From Corynebacterium nuruki S6-4 (GTDB lineage: Bacteria; Actinomycetota; Actinomycetes; Mycobacteriales; Mycobacteriaceae): 64,000 nucleotides of DNA. Under the pieces are notes generated by a model. It ran no database searches. It was not told where the DNA came from and worked only from the letters and a program-made list of their open reading frames with translations. The position numbers and the translations under genes are program-made. The stretch covers positions 682,001-746,000 of the forward strand of contig NZ_CP042429.1 in assembly GCF_007970465.1 (NCBI RefSeq). Direction: 5' to 3'. Of this stretch, positions 29,484-37,957 are shown in pieces; within the stretch, counting starts at the first letter, position 1, and each line of letters begins with the position of its first letter.

Positions 29484-30839
29484 ATGACCGCCACACTCAC
29501 AGAACCTGAGGCCCCGAAGGCCAGCGGGAACTCCAAGGGCCGCGTGATCATCGCGTCCACCATCGGAACGACCATCGAGTTCTACGACTTCTACGCCTAT
29601 GCCACGGCCGCCGTCGTCGTCTTCCCCGACCTGTTCTTCCCCAAGAACGCGAACTCCACCGTCGGACTCCTCGCCTCGCTGGCCACCTTCGGGCTCGCCT
29701 TCGTCGCACGCCCCGTCGGCTCCGTCCTGTTCGGCCACTTCGGTGACCGCATCGGCCGCAAGGCCACCCTCATCGGCGCCCTGCTCACCATGGGCATCGC
29801 GACCTTCATCATCGGCTGCCTGCCCACCTACGACCAGATCGGCCTGTGGGCGCCCGCCCTGCTGGCCCTGCTCCGCTTCTGCCAGGGCATCGGCCTCGGC
29901 GGCGAATGGTCCGGCGCCGCGCTGCTCGCCACCGAGAACGCCGAGGAGGGCAAACGCGCCCGGGCGGCCATGTGGCCGCAGCTCGGCGCCCCCTTCGGCT
30001 TCCTGCTCGCCAACGGCCTGTTCCTCGTGCTCGTGACGATCATGGGCCACACCGACGGCGACATCAAGGGCGACTTCCTCTCCTGGGGCTGGCGCGTGCC
30101 GTTCCTCTGCTCCTCGGTCATGGTGGCCATCGGCCTGTGGGTCCGGTTCAAGCTCGACGAGACCCCCGTCTTCCAGGAGACCCTCGACAAGGGCGAGGAC
30201 GTCAAGGTCCCGACCGCCGAGGTGTTCCGCACCGCCTGGAAGGACGTCATCCTCGGCACCTTCGTCATGGTCTCCACCTACACGCTCTTCTACATCGTGA
30301 CCACCTGGTTCCTCTCCTTCGGTATCGGCGACAAGGACGAGGGCAAGGGCCTGGGCATCGAGTACGAGCACTTCCTGGTCATCCAGCTCATCGCCGCCTG
30401 CTTCTTCGTCATCGGCATCCCGATCGCCGGCTACCTGGCGGACACCGTCGGCCGCAAGAAGTACCTCACCGTCATCTCGGTCATCATCCTGGTCTACTGC
30501 TGCGCCTTCCAGCTCTTCCTCGACCCGGACACCGCCGGGGAGGTCTCCGCCTGCATCTACCTCTCCCTCGGCATGCTCCTCATGGGCCTGATCTTCGGCC
30601 CGATGTCCGCGGTCCTGCCGGAGATGTTCGCGACCAACGTCCGCTACACCGGATCCGGCATCGCCTACAACTTCGCCTCCATCCTCGGCGCCGCGATCGC
30701 CCCGTTCATCGCGGTCGCCCTGGCCACCTCCTACGGCCCGTGGGCCGTCGGTGTGTACCTGGGCGTGGTCACCCTGATCTCGCTGGTCGCCATCCGGCTG
30801 ATGCGCGAAACCAGGGACATCGACCTCTACAGCGTCTGA
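29484..30839 (+). CDS. MFS transporter, metabolite:H+ symporter type
   Basis: 451-residue 12-helix carrier of the MHS subfamily (ProP, ShiA, YhjE relatives), which imports organic acids, osmolytes or aromatic acids with protons. Signatures are the start STIGTTIEFYDFYAYATAA, the loop 2-3 motif GHFGDRIGRKATLI and LRFCQGIGLGGEWSGA. The ATG follows AAGAAGAGAC. It diverges from the FAD dehydrogenase-amidase pair and may bring in their substrate (inference from context only). A hairpin follows at 30870. Confidence 0.88.
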   Translation: MTATLTEPEAPKASGNSKGRVIIASTIGTTIEFYDFYAYATAAVVVFPDLFFPKNANSTVGLLASLATFGLAFVARPVGSVLFGHFGDRIGRKATLIGALLTMGIATFIIGCLPTYDQIGLWAPALLALLRFCQGIGLGGEWSGAALLATENAEEGKRARAAMWPQLGAPFGFLLANGLFLVLVTIMGHTDGDIKGDFLSWGWRVPFLCSSVMVAIGLWVRFKLDETPVFQETLDKGEDVKVPTAEVFRTAWKDVILGTFVMVSTYTLFYIVTTWFLSFGIGDKDEGKGLGIEYEHFLVIQLIAACFFVIGIPIAGYLADTVGRKKYLTVISVIILVYCCAFQLFLDPDTAGEVSACIYLSLGMLLMGLIFGPMSAVLPEMFATNVRYTGSGIAYNFASILGAAIAPFIAVALATSYGPWAVGVYLGVVTLISLVAIRLMRETRDIDLYSV

Positions 30840-30869
30840 CCCTGCCACCTGCGCACCGTCGTTTCCCGG

Positions 30870-30892
30870 CCCCGGAGTCCCTGACTCCGGGG
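30870..30892 (+). terminator. Hairpin after the MHS carrier
   Basis: Ten-base arms CCCCGGAGTC / GACTCCGGGG around a 3-base loop, 30 bases after the stop. Only a short mixed tract (TCGTTG) follows, so termination strength is uncertain. A TTGACA that could be the -35 of the DedA gene begins 4 bases later, at 30896. Confidence 0.6.
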
Positions 30893-30989
30893 TCGTTGAC
30901 ATATCCTGGACTGCGTTTACGCGCCGGGTCCGCCCGATCCGGGTCCGGCGCCCCGCACGCCGAGTGAAAAAGCGAGGTTGCATCGCCGT

Positions 30990-31631
30990 ATGTTCGATGT
31001 CGACAGTCTCCTGACCACCTTCGGACTGGTGGGCGTCCTCGCCGTCATCTTCATGGAGACCGGCATCCTCATCGGGTTCATCTTCCCCGGTGACACGCTG
31101 CTGTTCACCGCCGGCATCATGTCCGCCTCCGCGGACCGGGAGATCGCCCCGCTGTGGATGCTCATGGTGCTCATCCCGGTCGCCGCCGCGCTCGGCGACC
31201 AGCTCGGCTACCTCATCGGACGCCGCTACGGACCCCCCGCCCTCCAGTCCCGGGTACTCAACTGGATCGGTCCCGAAGCCGTGGCGAAGACCGAGGCCTT
31301 CTTCGACCGCTACGGGCCGGTGACCGTGATGTTCGCCCGGTTCATCGCCGTGGTCCGCACTGTCACCCCGCTCGTCGCCGGCATCGCGAAGATGAAGCAC
31401 AGCGTGTTCACCCTCTGGTCGGTTCTCGGCTGCATCATCTGGGGCGCCGGCATCACCCTCCTCGGCTACCTGCTCGGCGGCATCCCGCTCATCCAGAAGT
31501 ACCTGGACGTCTTCATCCTGCTCGGAGTGGCCAGTGTGCTCATCCCGGTGATCATCAAGATCGTGCGGCTGCGGCTGGCCGCCCGGAAGCACCGCGGCAC
31601 CGTCGACGAGGGTGACGACGGCCCTGCCTGA
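30990..31631 (+). CDS. DedA-family membrane protein
   Basis: 213-residue inner-membrane protein of the DedA/SNARE-associated superfamily, linked to lipid flipping (including undecaprenyl phosphate or phosphatidylethanolamine) and membrane homeostasis. Family motifs are ETGILIGFIFPGDTLLF near the N-terminus, the loop GDQLGYLIGRRYG, and RFIAVVRTVTPLVAGIAKM, with four to five membrane segments. The start could also be TTG at 30978. The ATG at 30990 gives the more usual N-terminus but is 12 bases from GCGAGG. Its specific lipid is unknown. Confidence 0.87.
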   Translation: MFDVDSLLTTFGLVGVLAVIFMETGILIGFIFPGDTLLFTAGIMSASADREIAPLWMLMVLIPVAAALGDQLGYLIGRRYGPPALQSRVLNWIGPEAVAKTEAFFDRYGPVTVMFARFIAVVRTVTPLVAGIAKMKHSVFTLWSVLGCIIWGAGITLLGYLLGGIPLIQKYLDVFILLGVASVLIPVIIKIVRLRLAARKHRGTVDEGDDGPA

Positions 31632-31645
31632 GCCTGCCTGAGCTC

Positions 31646-32905
31646 TCAGCGCCGCAGGACGAACTGGACGCAGTCCAGGTCGCCGGTCCCCACCAGCGCC
31701 TCGTGCAGGGCCAGCTGGTAGGTCCACAACCGGCGGTACACCGGGTCATAGCCCGCCGCGGCCGCCGACCGTTCCCGTGCGGTGAAGGCGGACCGCCACA
31801 GCGACAGGGTCCGCTCCAGGTGTGAACCGAGGTGCACCTCCCGGGTCAGCGTGAGACCCGCCTTCTCCGCCGCCGCCCGCACATGGCCGACCGTCGGATA
31901 GTGCAGCGCGGGCCACACGTAGGCCCGGACGACATCGAAGGCCGGATCCACCGACGGGCGGTCCTTCGTCGGCTCCGCCGAGGTCACCGACTGGATGACC
32001 GCCGTGCCCCGCGGGGCGAGCATCCGCTCCGCCGCCCGCAGGTAGTGCAGCGTGCCCTCGTCACCGAGCGTCTCCATCCGCTCCACGCTGAACACCGCCT
32101 CATAGGTCCCGGACCACTGCCGTGGGGAGGGCACCGGCCCCCGGATCGTCTGCACCCGGACCGCACCGCCGACGCCGGCGGCACGGGCACGCTCCCGGAC
32201 CGCGTCCGCATGGTCGGCGTCCGAGGTGAGGACGTCGACGCGGGCACCCCGGCGGGCGGCGACGACCGGGAGTGCTCCCCCGCTCGACGTCAGCTCCAGG
32301 ACCCGGTCACCGGGGCCGACCTCCGCGAGGTCGAGCATGTGGTCGATCCGGTTGAGCTGTGCACCGTCGAGGTCGGCCCGCTCGACCCGGGCCGGGGCGT
32401 CCAGCCACGTGGTGATCACCGGGGTGGGCCGGCCGTGCTGGGTGACGGTGACGGTCTCCGAGGTCCGGGTGCCCGACGCGAACAGTGCCGAACCGGTCGC
32501 CCGCGTGTCCCCGGTGTAGATGCCGACGAGACTGTCCGGCAGCTCCCCGGACCGCACCTGGCCGAAGTCCGGACGCCGCCGCCGCGCCAGCCGGGCGCCG
32601 AGCCCGGCCTCCAACGGCTGCGACAGCAGGACCCGGAGCACCTCCGGCAACGGTTCCGCCGACCACTCCCCCGCCATGTAGCCCTCGGCCATCCCCAGCC
32701 AGCCGGCGGCGACCGCCCGGTCGAGCACCACCCCGTCCGACACGACGAAGCGGGGGGAGGCACCCCTGGTCAGGGCCACACCGTTGCGCCGGGTCAGCTC
32801 CTCCAGCCGGGTGCGGAGTTTCTCCGCACGGCGCCCCAGCAGCGGGGCGTCCGGTCGTCCGACCAGCGCAGGCCACCGCTCCGGGTCAATGTAGCCCTCG
32901 GACAC
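31646..32905 (-). CDS. Cyclopropane-fatty-acid-synthase-like methyltransferase
   Basis: 419-residue protein that aligns over its whole length with actinobacterial CFA/UfaA1-type S-adenosylmethionine methyltransferases. The N-terminal region keeps MAEGYMAGEWSA, and LNRIDHMLDLAEV precedes the SAM motif. The SAM motif itself is degenerate: VLELTSSGGALPVVAA instead of VLEIGCGWGG. Downstream, SVERMETLGDE stands where SVEMIEHVG is usual, and YVWPALHYPT replaces the YIFPGG block. It could have changed substrate or lost activity. The GTG start has GGAAGGAGG four bases upstream. It diverges from ndh. Confidence 0.75.
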   Translation of the reverse strand: MSEGYIDPERWPALVGRPDAPLLGRRAEKLRTRLEELTRRNGVALTRGASPRFVVSDGVVLDRAVAAGWLGMAEGYMAGEWSAEPLPEVLRVLLSQPLEAGLGARLARRRRPDFGQVRSGELPDSLVGIYTGDTRATGSALFASGTRTSETVTVTQHGRPTPVITTWLDAPARVERADLDGAQLNRIDHMLDLAEVGPGDRVLELTSSGGALPVVAARRGARVDVLTSDADHADAVRERARAAGVGGAVRVQTIRGPVPSPRQWSGTYEAVFSVERMETLGDEGTLHYLRAAERMLAPRGTAVIQSVTSAEPTKDRPSVDPAFDVVRAYVWPALHYPTVGHVRAAAEKAGLTLTREVHLGSHLERTLSLWRSAFTARERSAAAAGYDPVYRRLWTYQLALHEALVGTGDLDCVQFVLRR

Positions 32906-33022
32906 CGGGCCTCCTTCCTTCCGGCAGGTCCGTCAGCACCGGGGGGACGCGCCGCCCCCGGTCCCCCCGGGTTCCGGAGGAAACGGACATTCGTGAATCC
33001 GGTCACGTCTGGATGGGTCCCA

Positions 33023-33055
33023 CGTTCTGAACACAGAACGAAGACGCACTACACT
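33023..33055 (+). promoter_or_regulatory. Probable ndh promoter with overlapping palindrome
   Basis: A perfect 7-4-7 palindrome CGTTCTG-aaca-CAGAACG (33023-33040) lies 9 bases before the -10-like TACACT (33050-33055). The palindrome covers where the -35 contacts would be, as expected of a repressor site. This lies in the 323-base gap between the methyltransferase and ndh starts. The rest of that gap holds only the methyltransferase SD and the leader frame described separately. Confidence 0.5.
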
Positions 33056-33058
33056 CTG

Positions 33059-33232
33059 ATGGTGTATCCGCGCCCCGCGGACCGGAAGTTGAGTCGGCTG
33101 CCGACACTACACCGGGCCACCGTGGCGTTCCTGGAGAACACGCAGTACATCAACAGACGAGAGCCGCTCATCCGGTACGCCACACCCGGCGCCCCCGGAG
33201 ATGTGTGCAGAACGAGGAGCACGATCCCATGA
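33059..33232 (+). CDS. Possible 57-residue leader frame overlapping ndh
   Basis: An ATG (33059), followed by GTG (33062), lies directly after the -10-like TACACT. It opens a frame that ends at a TGA overlapping the ndh ATG (ATGA). The product would be a basic 57-residue peptide starting MVYPRPADRKLSRLP. No domain is recognised, and several codons that are rare in this window (CTA, AGA, CGA, TTG) appear, so it may be noncoding. If translated from a leaderless mRNA it could couple to ndh. Only the position supports it. Confidence 0.3.
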   Translation: MVYPRPADRKLSRLPTLHRATVAFLENTQYINRREPLIRYATPGAPGDVCRTRSTIP

Positions 33233-34653
33233 CAGCCACCCCGACCCGTCCCGCCGGTGGACGCCACCACGTCGTCATCATCGGCGGAGGTTTCGGCGGA
33301 CTGTTCGCCGCCAAGAACCTGGCGGACGCCGACGTCGACGTCACCATCATCGACCGGACCAACCACCACCTGTTCCAGCCGCTGCTGTACCAGGTGGCCA
33401 CGGGCATCATGTCCTCCGGTGAGATCGCCCCGACGATCCGCCAGATTCTCCGGAAGCAGAAGAACACCCGCGTGGTGAAGGCCGAGGTCCGCGACATCAA
33501 CGTCGCGGACAAGGTCGTCTCCGCCGACCTGGGTGGCCGCGAGGTCGCCCTGCAGTACGACTCGCTCATCGTCGCCGCCGGCGCCGGGCAGTCCTACTTC
33601 GGCAACGACCAGTTCGCCGAATTCGCCCCCGGCATGAAGAGCATCGATGACGCCCTGGAGATCCGCGCCCGGATCACCGGGGCTTTTGAACGCGCGGAGA
33701 TCACCGACGACCCGGAGGAGAAGCGCCGCCTGCTGACCTTCGTCATCGTCGGCGCCGGCCCGACCGGTGTCGAGCTCGCCGGCCAGGTCGCCGAGATGGC
33801 GCACCGCACGCTGCGCAACGAGTTCCGCTCCACCGACACCGACAGCGCCCGCATCCTGCTGGTCGACGGCTCGCCGCAGGTGCTCCCGCCGTTCGGCAAG
33901 AAGCTGGGCACCAAGGCCGCCTCGCGGCTGAAGAAGCTCGGTGTCGAGGTCATCACCGACTCGCTGGTCACCAACGTCGACGCCGACGGCGTCACCTGGA
34001 AGAACATGAAGAGCGAGGAGGAGACCACGGTCCGCTCCTACTGCAAGATCTGGTCCGCCGGTGTCTCGGCCAGCCCGCTGGGCAAGATGATCGCCGACCA
34101 GATCGACGGGGTCGAGGCCGACCGCGCCGGCCGCGTCGCCGTCAACGACGACCTCTCCGTGGGCGACCACAAGGAGATCTTCATCGTCGGTGACATGATG
34201 AGCCTGAACCGCCTCCCGGGCCTCGCCCAGGTCGCGATGCAGGGCGGCCAGCACGCCGCCGCCGTCATCAGGTCCCAGGTCGAGGGCCGCAACGAGCGCC
34301 CCGCCTTCGAGTACTTCGACAAGGGCACCATGGCCATCGTCTCCCGGTTCTACGCCGTGGTGAAGATCAAGGACACCGAGATCACCGGCTTCCTCGGCTG
34401 GCTCATGTGGCTCGCCGTCCACCTCATGTTCCTCGTCGGTTTCCGCAACCGCTTCGTCGCCGGGTTCAGCTGGGGCCTCAACTCCCTGTCGCCGAACCGG
34501 TGGCACCTGGTGGCCACCCGCCAGCAGCTCCACGCCCGCAACGCGATCCAGAAGCTGCGCGGCTACGAGGACGAGGCCGGCGTCCGGTCCGTCGAGGTCC
34601 GCGACAACCTCAAGGTCGGTGAAGGCCGCGACGACAAGCCCGTCGCCGACTAG
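33229..34653 (+). CDS. ndh: Type II NADH dehydrogenase
   Basis: Single-subunit, non-proton-pumping NADH:menaquinone oxidoreductase, the main NADH entry to the respiratory chain in corynebacteria, which lack complex I. The 474 residues have the FAD site VVIIGGGFGGLFAAKNL, the NADH site VIVGAGPTGVELAGQVAEMA, the FAD-closing block FIVGDMMSLNRLPGLAQVAM and a C-terminal membrane-binding stretch WLMWLAVHLMFLVGFRNRF. The ATG at 33229 has GAGGAG 9 bases upstream and is preferred to the GTG at 33205. A terminator-like hairpin follows. Confidence 0.97.
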   Translation: MTATPTRPAGGRHHVVIIGGGFGGLFAAKNLADADVDVTIIDRTNHHLFQPLLYQVATGIMSSGEIAPTIRQILRKQKNTRVVKAEVRDINVADKVVSADLGGREVALQYDSLIVAAGAGQSYFGNDQFAEFAPGMKSIDDALEIRARITGAFERAEITDDPEEKRRLLTFVIVGAGPTGVELAGQVAEMAHRTLRNEFRSTDTDSARILLVDGSPQVLPPFGKKLGTKAASRLKKLGVEVITDSLVTNVDADGVTWKNMKSEEETTVRSYCKIWSAGVSASPLGKMIADQIDGVEADRAGRVAVNDDLSVGDHKEIFIVGDMMSLNRLPGLAQVAMQGGQHAAAVIRSQVEGRNERPAFEYFDKGTMAIVSRFYAVVKIKDTEITGFLGWLMWLAVHLMFLVGFRNRFVAGFSWGLNSLSPNRWHLVATRQQLHARNAIQKLRGYEDEAGVRSVEVRDNLKVGEGRDDKPVAD

Positions 34654-34676
34654 CTGACGCACCGCTGACGCGACCA

Positions 34677-34716
34677 CCCCACCTCCCCTGACCACCCCTG
34701 TCCGGGCGAGGTGGGG
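34677..34716 (+). terminator. Terminator-like hairpin after ndh
   Basis: Nine-base arms CCCCACCTC (34677-34685) and GAGGTGGGG (34708-34716) enclose 22 bases and are followed by TTCT. It ends ndh transcription before the thiamine operon leader. Confidence 0.65.
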
Positions 34717-34757
34717 TTCTGCATGTCCGGGGTGCCGTGGACTACGGTGGGGACCAC

Positions 34758-34839
34758 AGACACGGGGTGCGCCGACAGACTCGGCGCTGAGAACACACCC
34801 GCTGAACCTGCTCTAGTTCGGACTAGCGAAGGGACCGTC
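34758..34839 (+). promoter_or_regulatory. TPP (thi-box) riboswitch
   Basis: The conserved blocks of the thiamine diphosphate aptamer are present in order: CGGGGTGC, GCGCTGAGA, ACACCCGCTGAACCTG and the closing TAGCGAAGGGA. ACGG and CCGT can close the outer stem. The terminal AAGGGA lies 8 bases before the thiM ATG and is its only SD candidate, so ligand binding would hide the ribosome site directly. No separate terminator hairpin fits between aptamer and start, which points to translational control of thiM-thiE-thiD/tenA. Confidence 0.93.
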
Positions 34840-34841
34840 GC

Positions 34842-35669
34842 ATGACTGCCACGCGCCTCGACCACCTGAGGCGGACCACGCCTCTGGTGCAGTGCCTCAC
34901 CAACACCGTGGTCACCCAGTTCACCGCCAACGCCCTGCTCGCCGCCGGCGCCTCGCCGGCGATGGTGGACACCCCCGAGGAGGCCGCGGAGTTCGCCCGC
35001 GTCGCCGACGGCGTCCTGGTCAACCTCGGCACCCCCACCGCCGCCGGGTACACCGCCATGCGGGAGGCCGTCCGGGGCGCCGGGGACGCCGGGCACCCCT
35101 GGGTTCTCGACCCGGTGGCCTGCGGCGGTCCCGCCGCGCGCTCCGCGTTCGCCGCCGACATCGTCCGGCACCGGCCCGCCGCGGTCCGGGGCAACCCCTC
35201 GGAGATCCGGGCGCTGGCCGGCGCCACCGGGGGCGCGGGCCGGGGCGTCGACGCGACCGACGAGGTCGGGTCCGCCCTGCCGGCGGCCCGGGACCTGGCC
35301 CGCGCCACCGGCGCGGTGGTCGCGGTCTCCGGCCCCCGCGACCTCATCGTCAGTGCCGGTGGTGCTGACGCCACCGGCGACCGCATCACCTGGCTCGCCT
35401 CCGGTGACCCGCTGATGCAACGGGTCGTCGGCACCGGCTGCGCCCTGGGGGCACTGACCGCCGCCTACCTGGGGGCGGAACAGACCGACCCGCACGCCGC
35501 CGTCGTCGCCGCCCACGCCCACGCCGGCGCCGCCGGACAGGTGGCACGGCGCACCGCGTCCGCCCCGGGCAGCTTCGCGGTCGCCTGGCTCGACGCCCTG
35601 TTCACCGTCACCGGTGACGACCTCGATGAACTGGCACAGACCGAGGAGACGGTCGACCGTGCGCTCTGA
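34842..35669 (+). CDS. thiM: Hydroxyethylthiazole kinase
   Basis: Phosphorylates 4-methyl-5-(2-hydroxyethyl)thiazole in thiamine salvage. The 275-residue ribokinase-like protein shows [20 protein letters not shown] at the substrate site, cited here as a 20-residue block, then [19 protein letters not shown] and the ATP/anion-hole [12 protein letters not shown]. It is the first gene after the TPP riboswitch. The stop overlaps the thiE start by 11 bases. Confidence 0.96.
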   Translation: MTATRLDHLRRTTPLVQCLTNTVVTQFTANALLAAGASPAMVDTPEEAAEFARVADGVLVNLGTPTAAGYTAMREAVRGAGDAGHPWVLDPVACGGPAARSAFAADIVRHRPAAVRGNPSEIRALAGATGGAGRGVDATDEVGSALPAARDLARATGAVVAVSGPRDLIVSAGGADATGDRITWLASGDPLMQRVVGTGCALGALTAAYLGAEQTDPHAAVVAAHAHAGAAGQVARRTASAPGSFAVAWLDALFTVTGDDLDELAQTEETVDRAL

Positions 35670-36357
35670 CTCTGCGGACCCCGTCGACTGGTCGCTCTAC
35701 CTCGTCACCGACCCGGTCCTCGGCGGCGGCCCCGACCGCGTCCCGGCCATCGTCGACGCCGCGGTCGCCGGCGGCGTGAGCATCGTCCAGCTCCGCGACA
35801 AGACCGCCGACGCGACGACCTTCACCGCCCGCGCCGCCCGGTTGCGCGACCTGCTCGCCGGCCGCGGCGTCCCGCTGTTCGTCAACGACCGGATACCGAC
35901 CGCCCTCGAGCTCGGCCTGCACCTGCACATCGGGCAGGACGACATGCCCTACCGGCAGGCTCGCCGGCTGCTGCCGGAGACCTCGATGATCGGACTGTCC
36001 GTGGAGACCCCCGCCCACCTGCGGGCCGTCGCCCGCGACATCGCCGACGGCGTCCGACCACCCGACGTCCTCGGCATCGGACCGGTCCGGCAGACGGCGA
36101 CGAAGCCGGACGCCGCCGCACCACTGGGTATCGGCGGCTTCGCGGAGCTCGCGGCCGGAGCCGCCCGGCTCGGCATCCCCGCCGTCGCCATCGGCGCGGT
36201 CCGGCAGGACAACGCCGCCGACCTCATGCACGCCGGTGCCGCCGGAATCTGCACCGTCTCCGCCGTCATGGCCGCCGGCGACCCCCGCCACGCAGCACAT
36301 GAACTGCGCACCCTCGTCGACACCACCCGTGTCGACCCGATCCGTCAGGAGAACTGA
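35659..36357 (+). CDS. thiE: Thiamine-phosphate synthase
   Basis: Joins HMP diphosphate and thiazole phosphate to thiamine monophosphate. The GTG at 35659 has GAGGAG 10 bases upstream and sits inside the end of thiM. The frame itself is open to 35614. The 232-residue barrel shows [50 protein letters not shown] and [14 protein letters not shown]. The stop is immediately followed by the thiD GTG. Confidence 0.95.
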   Translation: MRSDSADPVDWSLYLVTDPVLGGGPDRVPAIVDAAVAGGVSIVQLRDKTADATTFTARAARLRDLLAGRGVPLFVNDRIPTALELGLHLHIGQDDMPYRQARRLLPETSMIGLSVETPAHLRAVARDIADGVRPPDVLGIGPVRQTATKPDAAAPLGIGGFAELAAGAARLGIPAVAIGAVRQDNAADLMHAGAAGICTVSAVMAAGDPRHAAHELRTLVDTTRVDPIRQEN

Positions 36358-37908
36358 GTGACCGTCCCCCGCATCCTGTCCATCGCCGGCACCGACCCGA
36401 CCGGCGGCGCCGGCATCCAGGCCGACATCAAGGCCGTCTCGGAGGCCGGCGGTTTCGCCATGACCGTGGTGACCGCCCTCGTGGCGCAGAACACGCACGG
36501 GGTGCGCAGCATCCACACCCCCGACATCTCCTTCCTCACCGAGCAGCTGGACGCCGTGTTCGACGACGTCACCGTCGACGGGGTGAAGATCGGCATGCTC
36601 GGCACCGCCGAGATCACCCGGACCGTGACCGGATACCTGCGGGCCCACCCCGTCCCGGTGCTCGTCGTCGATCCGGTGATGGTCGCCACCAGCGGCGACC
36701 GGCTGCTCACCGCGGACGCGGAAGCCGCACTCGGCGACCTCTGCCGGCTCGCCGACGTCATCACCCCCAACCTCGCCGAACTCGCCGTCCTCGCCGGCAC
36801 CCGGCAGGCCGGCACCCTCGCCGAGGCACTGGACCAGGGACGCGCCCTCGCCGCCGACCTCGGCACCACCGTCATCGTCAAGGGCGGTCACCTGACCGGT
36901 GCGGGGGCCGACAACTCCGTCGTGGAACCCGACGGCACCGTCCACACCGTGCCGGTCGCCCGGGTCGCCACCCACAACACCCACGGCACCGGCTGCTCCC
37001 TGTCCTCGGCGCTGACCACCCGGCTCGCCGCCGGCGACTCCACCGCCACGGCCCTGACCTGGGCGACCCGGTGGCTCGCCGAGGCCATCCGCTACGCCGA
37101 CGACCTGCATGTCGGTACGGGGAACGGTCCGGTCGACCACACCCACCGGTCCCGCCGCCTCGCCGCCGCGGCGGACACCACCCCGTGGGCCCTGACCGCC
37201 GCCGTCCCGGACACGCTGGACGCCCCGGAGCAGCTCGCCCCCGGTGCCGCCGCACCGGCCCCCGGCATCGCCGCCGCCGGGCCGTGGACCGACGCACTGT
37301 GGCGGGCCTCCGCCCCGCTCCACGCCCGGATCGCGGAACTGCCGTTCATCACCGACCTCGGCGCCGGCACCCTCGACGCCGACGACTTCTCCTTCTACCT
37401 GGCCCAGGACGCCGTCTACCTCTCGCTCTACTCCCCCGCGCTGGCGTCCCTGGCGGCCTCCGCCCCGGACCAGGCGTCCGCCCTGTTCTGGGTGAAGGGG
37501 GCGGCTGAGTGTCTCGAGGAGGAGGCCGAGCTGCACCGCTCGTGGCTGGGGGACGCCGCCCCGGTCGACCCCTCGCACGTCACCGCGGCCTACACCTCGC
37601 ACCTCATGCGGTGCGTGCAGACCCGCGACCACGTCGTTGGCGCGGCGGCGGTGCTGCCCTGCTACTGGCTGTACGCGGAGGTCGGCCGGGTGCTCGCCGA
37701 CCGCTCCGGCGACGACAACCCCTATGCCACGTGGGTGGAGACCTACTCCGGTGAGGAGTTCACCGACGGCGTCCGGCAGGCGGTGGCACTGGTCGAACAG
37801 GCCTTCGCCGCGGCGACCCCGGCCCAGCGCGCCGAGGCCGCCCGGGCCTACCTGGACGCCTCCCGGTGGGAGGTCGAGTTCTTCGACCAGGCGGGGCGGC
37901 GCAGCTGA
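36358..37908 (+). CDS. thiD: ThiD-TenA fusion: HMP(-P) kinase plus TenA domain
   Basis: Two-domain thiamine protein of 516 residues. Residues 1-260 are the ThiD kinase, which phosphorylates hydroxymethylpyrimidine twice (SIAGTDPTGGAGIQADIKA, VVDPVMVATSGDRLL, the ATP/anion site HNTHGTGCSLSSAL). After an Ala/Pro-rich linker (about 260-305), residues 305-516 form a TenA/thiaminase-II domain (LWRASAPLHARIAELPF, FYLAQDAVYL, the catalytic-Cys region HLMRCVQTR, CYWLYAEVG, YSGEEFTDGV). TenA normally recycles degraded pyrimidine, so the fusion feeds salvaged pyrimidine to the kinase. CAGGAG precedes the GTG. Confidence 0.94.
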   Translation: MTVPRILSIAGTDPTGGAGIQADIKAVSEAGGFAMTVVTALVAQNTHGVRSIHTPDISFLTEQLDAVFDDVTVDGVKIGMLGTAEITRTVTGYLRAHPVPVLVVDPVMVATSGDRLLTADAEAALGDLCRLADVITPNLAELAVLAGTRQAGTLAEALDQGRALAADLGTTVIVKGGHLTGAGADNSVVEPDGTVHTVPVARVATHNTHGTGCSLSSALTTRLAAGDSTATALTWATRWLAEAIRYADDLHVGTGNGPVDHTHRSRRLAAAADTTPWALTAAVPDTLDAPEQLAPGAAAPAPGIAAAGPWTDALWRASAPLHARIAELPFITDLGAGTLDADDFSFYLAQDAVYLSLYSPALASLAASAPDQASALFWVKGAAECLEEEAELHRSWLGDAAPVDPSHVTAAYTSHLMRCVQTRDHVVGAAAVLPCYWLYAEVGRVLADRSGDDNPYATWVETYSGEEFTDGVRQAVALVEQAFAAATPAQRAEAARAYLDASRWEVEFFDQAGRRS

Positions 37909-37957
37909 CAGGGAGGTCCTGTTGTCCGGGAGTCACCGGTCGTGCGAGGGTCGACGG

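Noticed and set aside
31832..33058. Plus-strand open frame covering the methyltransferase gene and running to the ndh start
   Set aside because: The upstream part is antisense to the CFA-synthase-like gene and has shadow composition. Only the last 57 codons, which follow a promoter-like site, were kept as a low-confidence leader frame.
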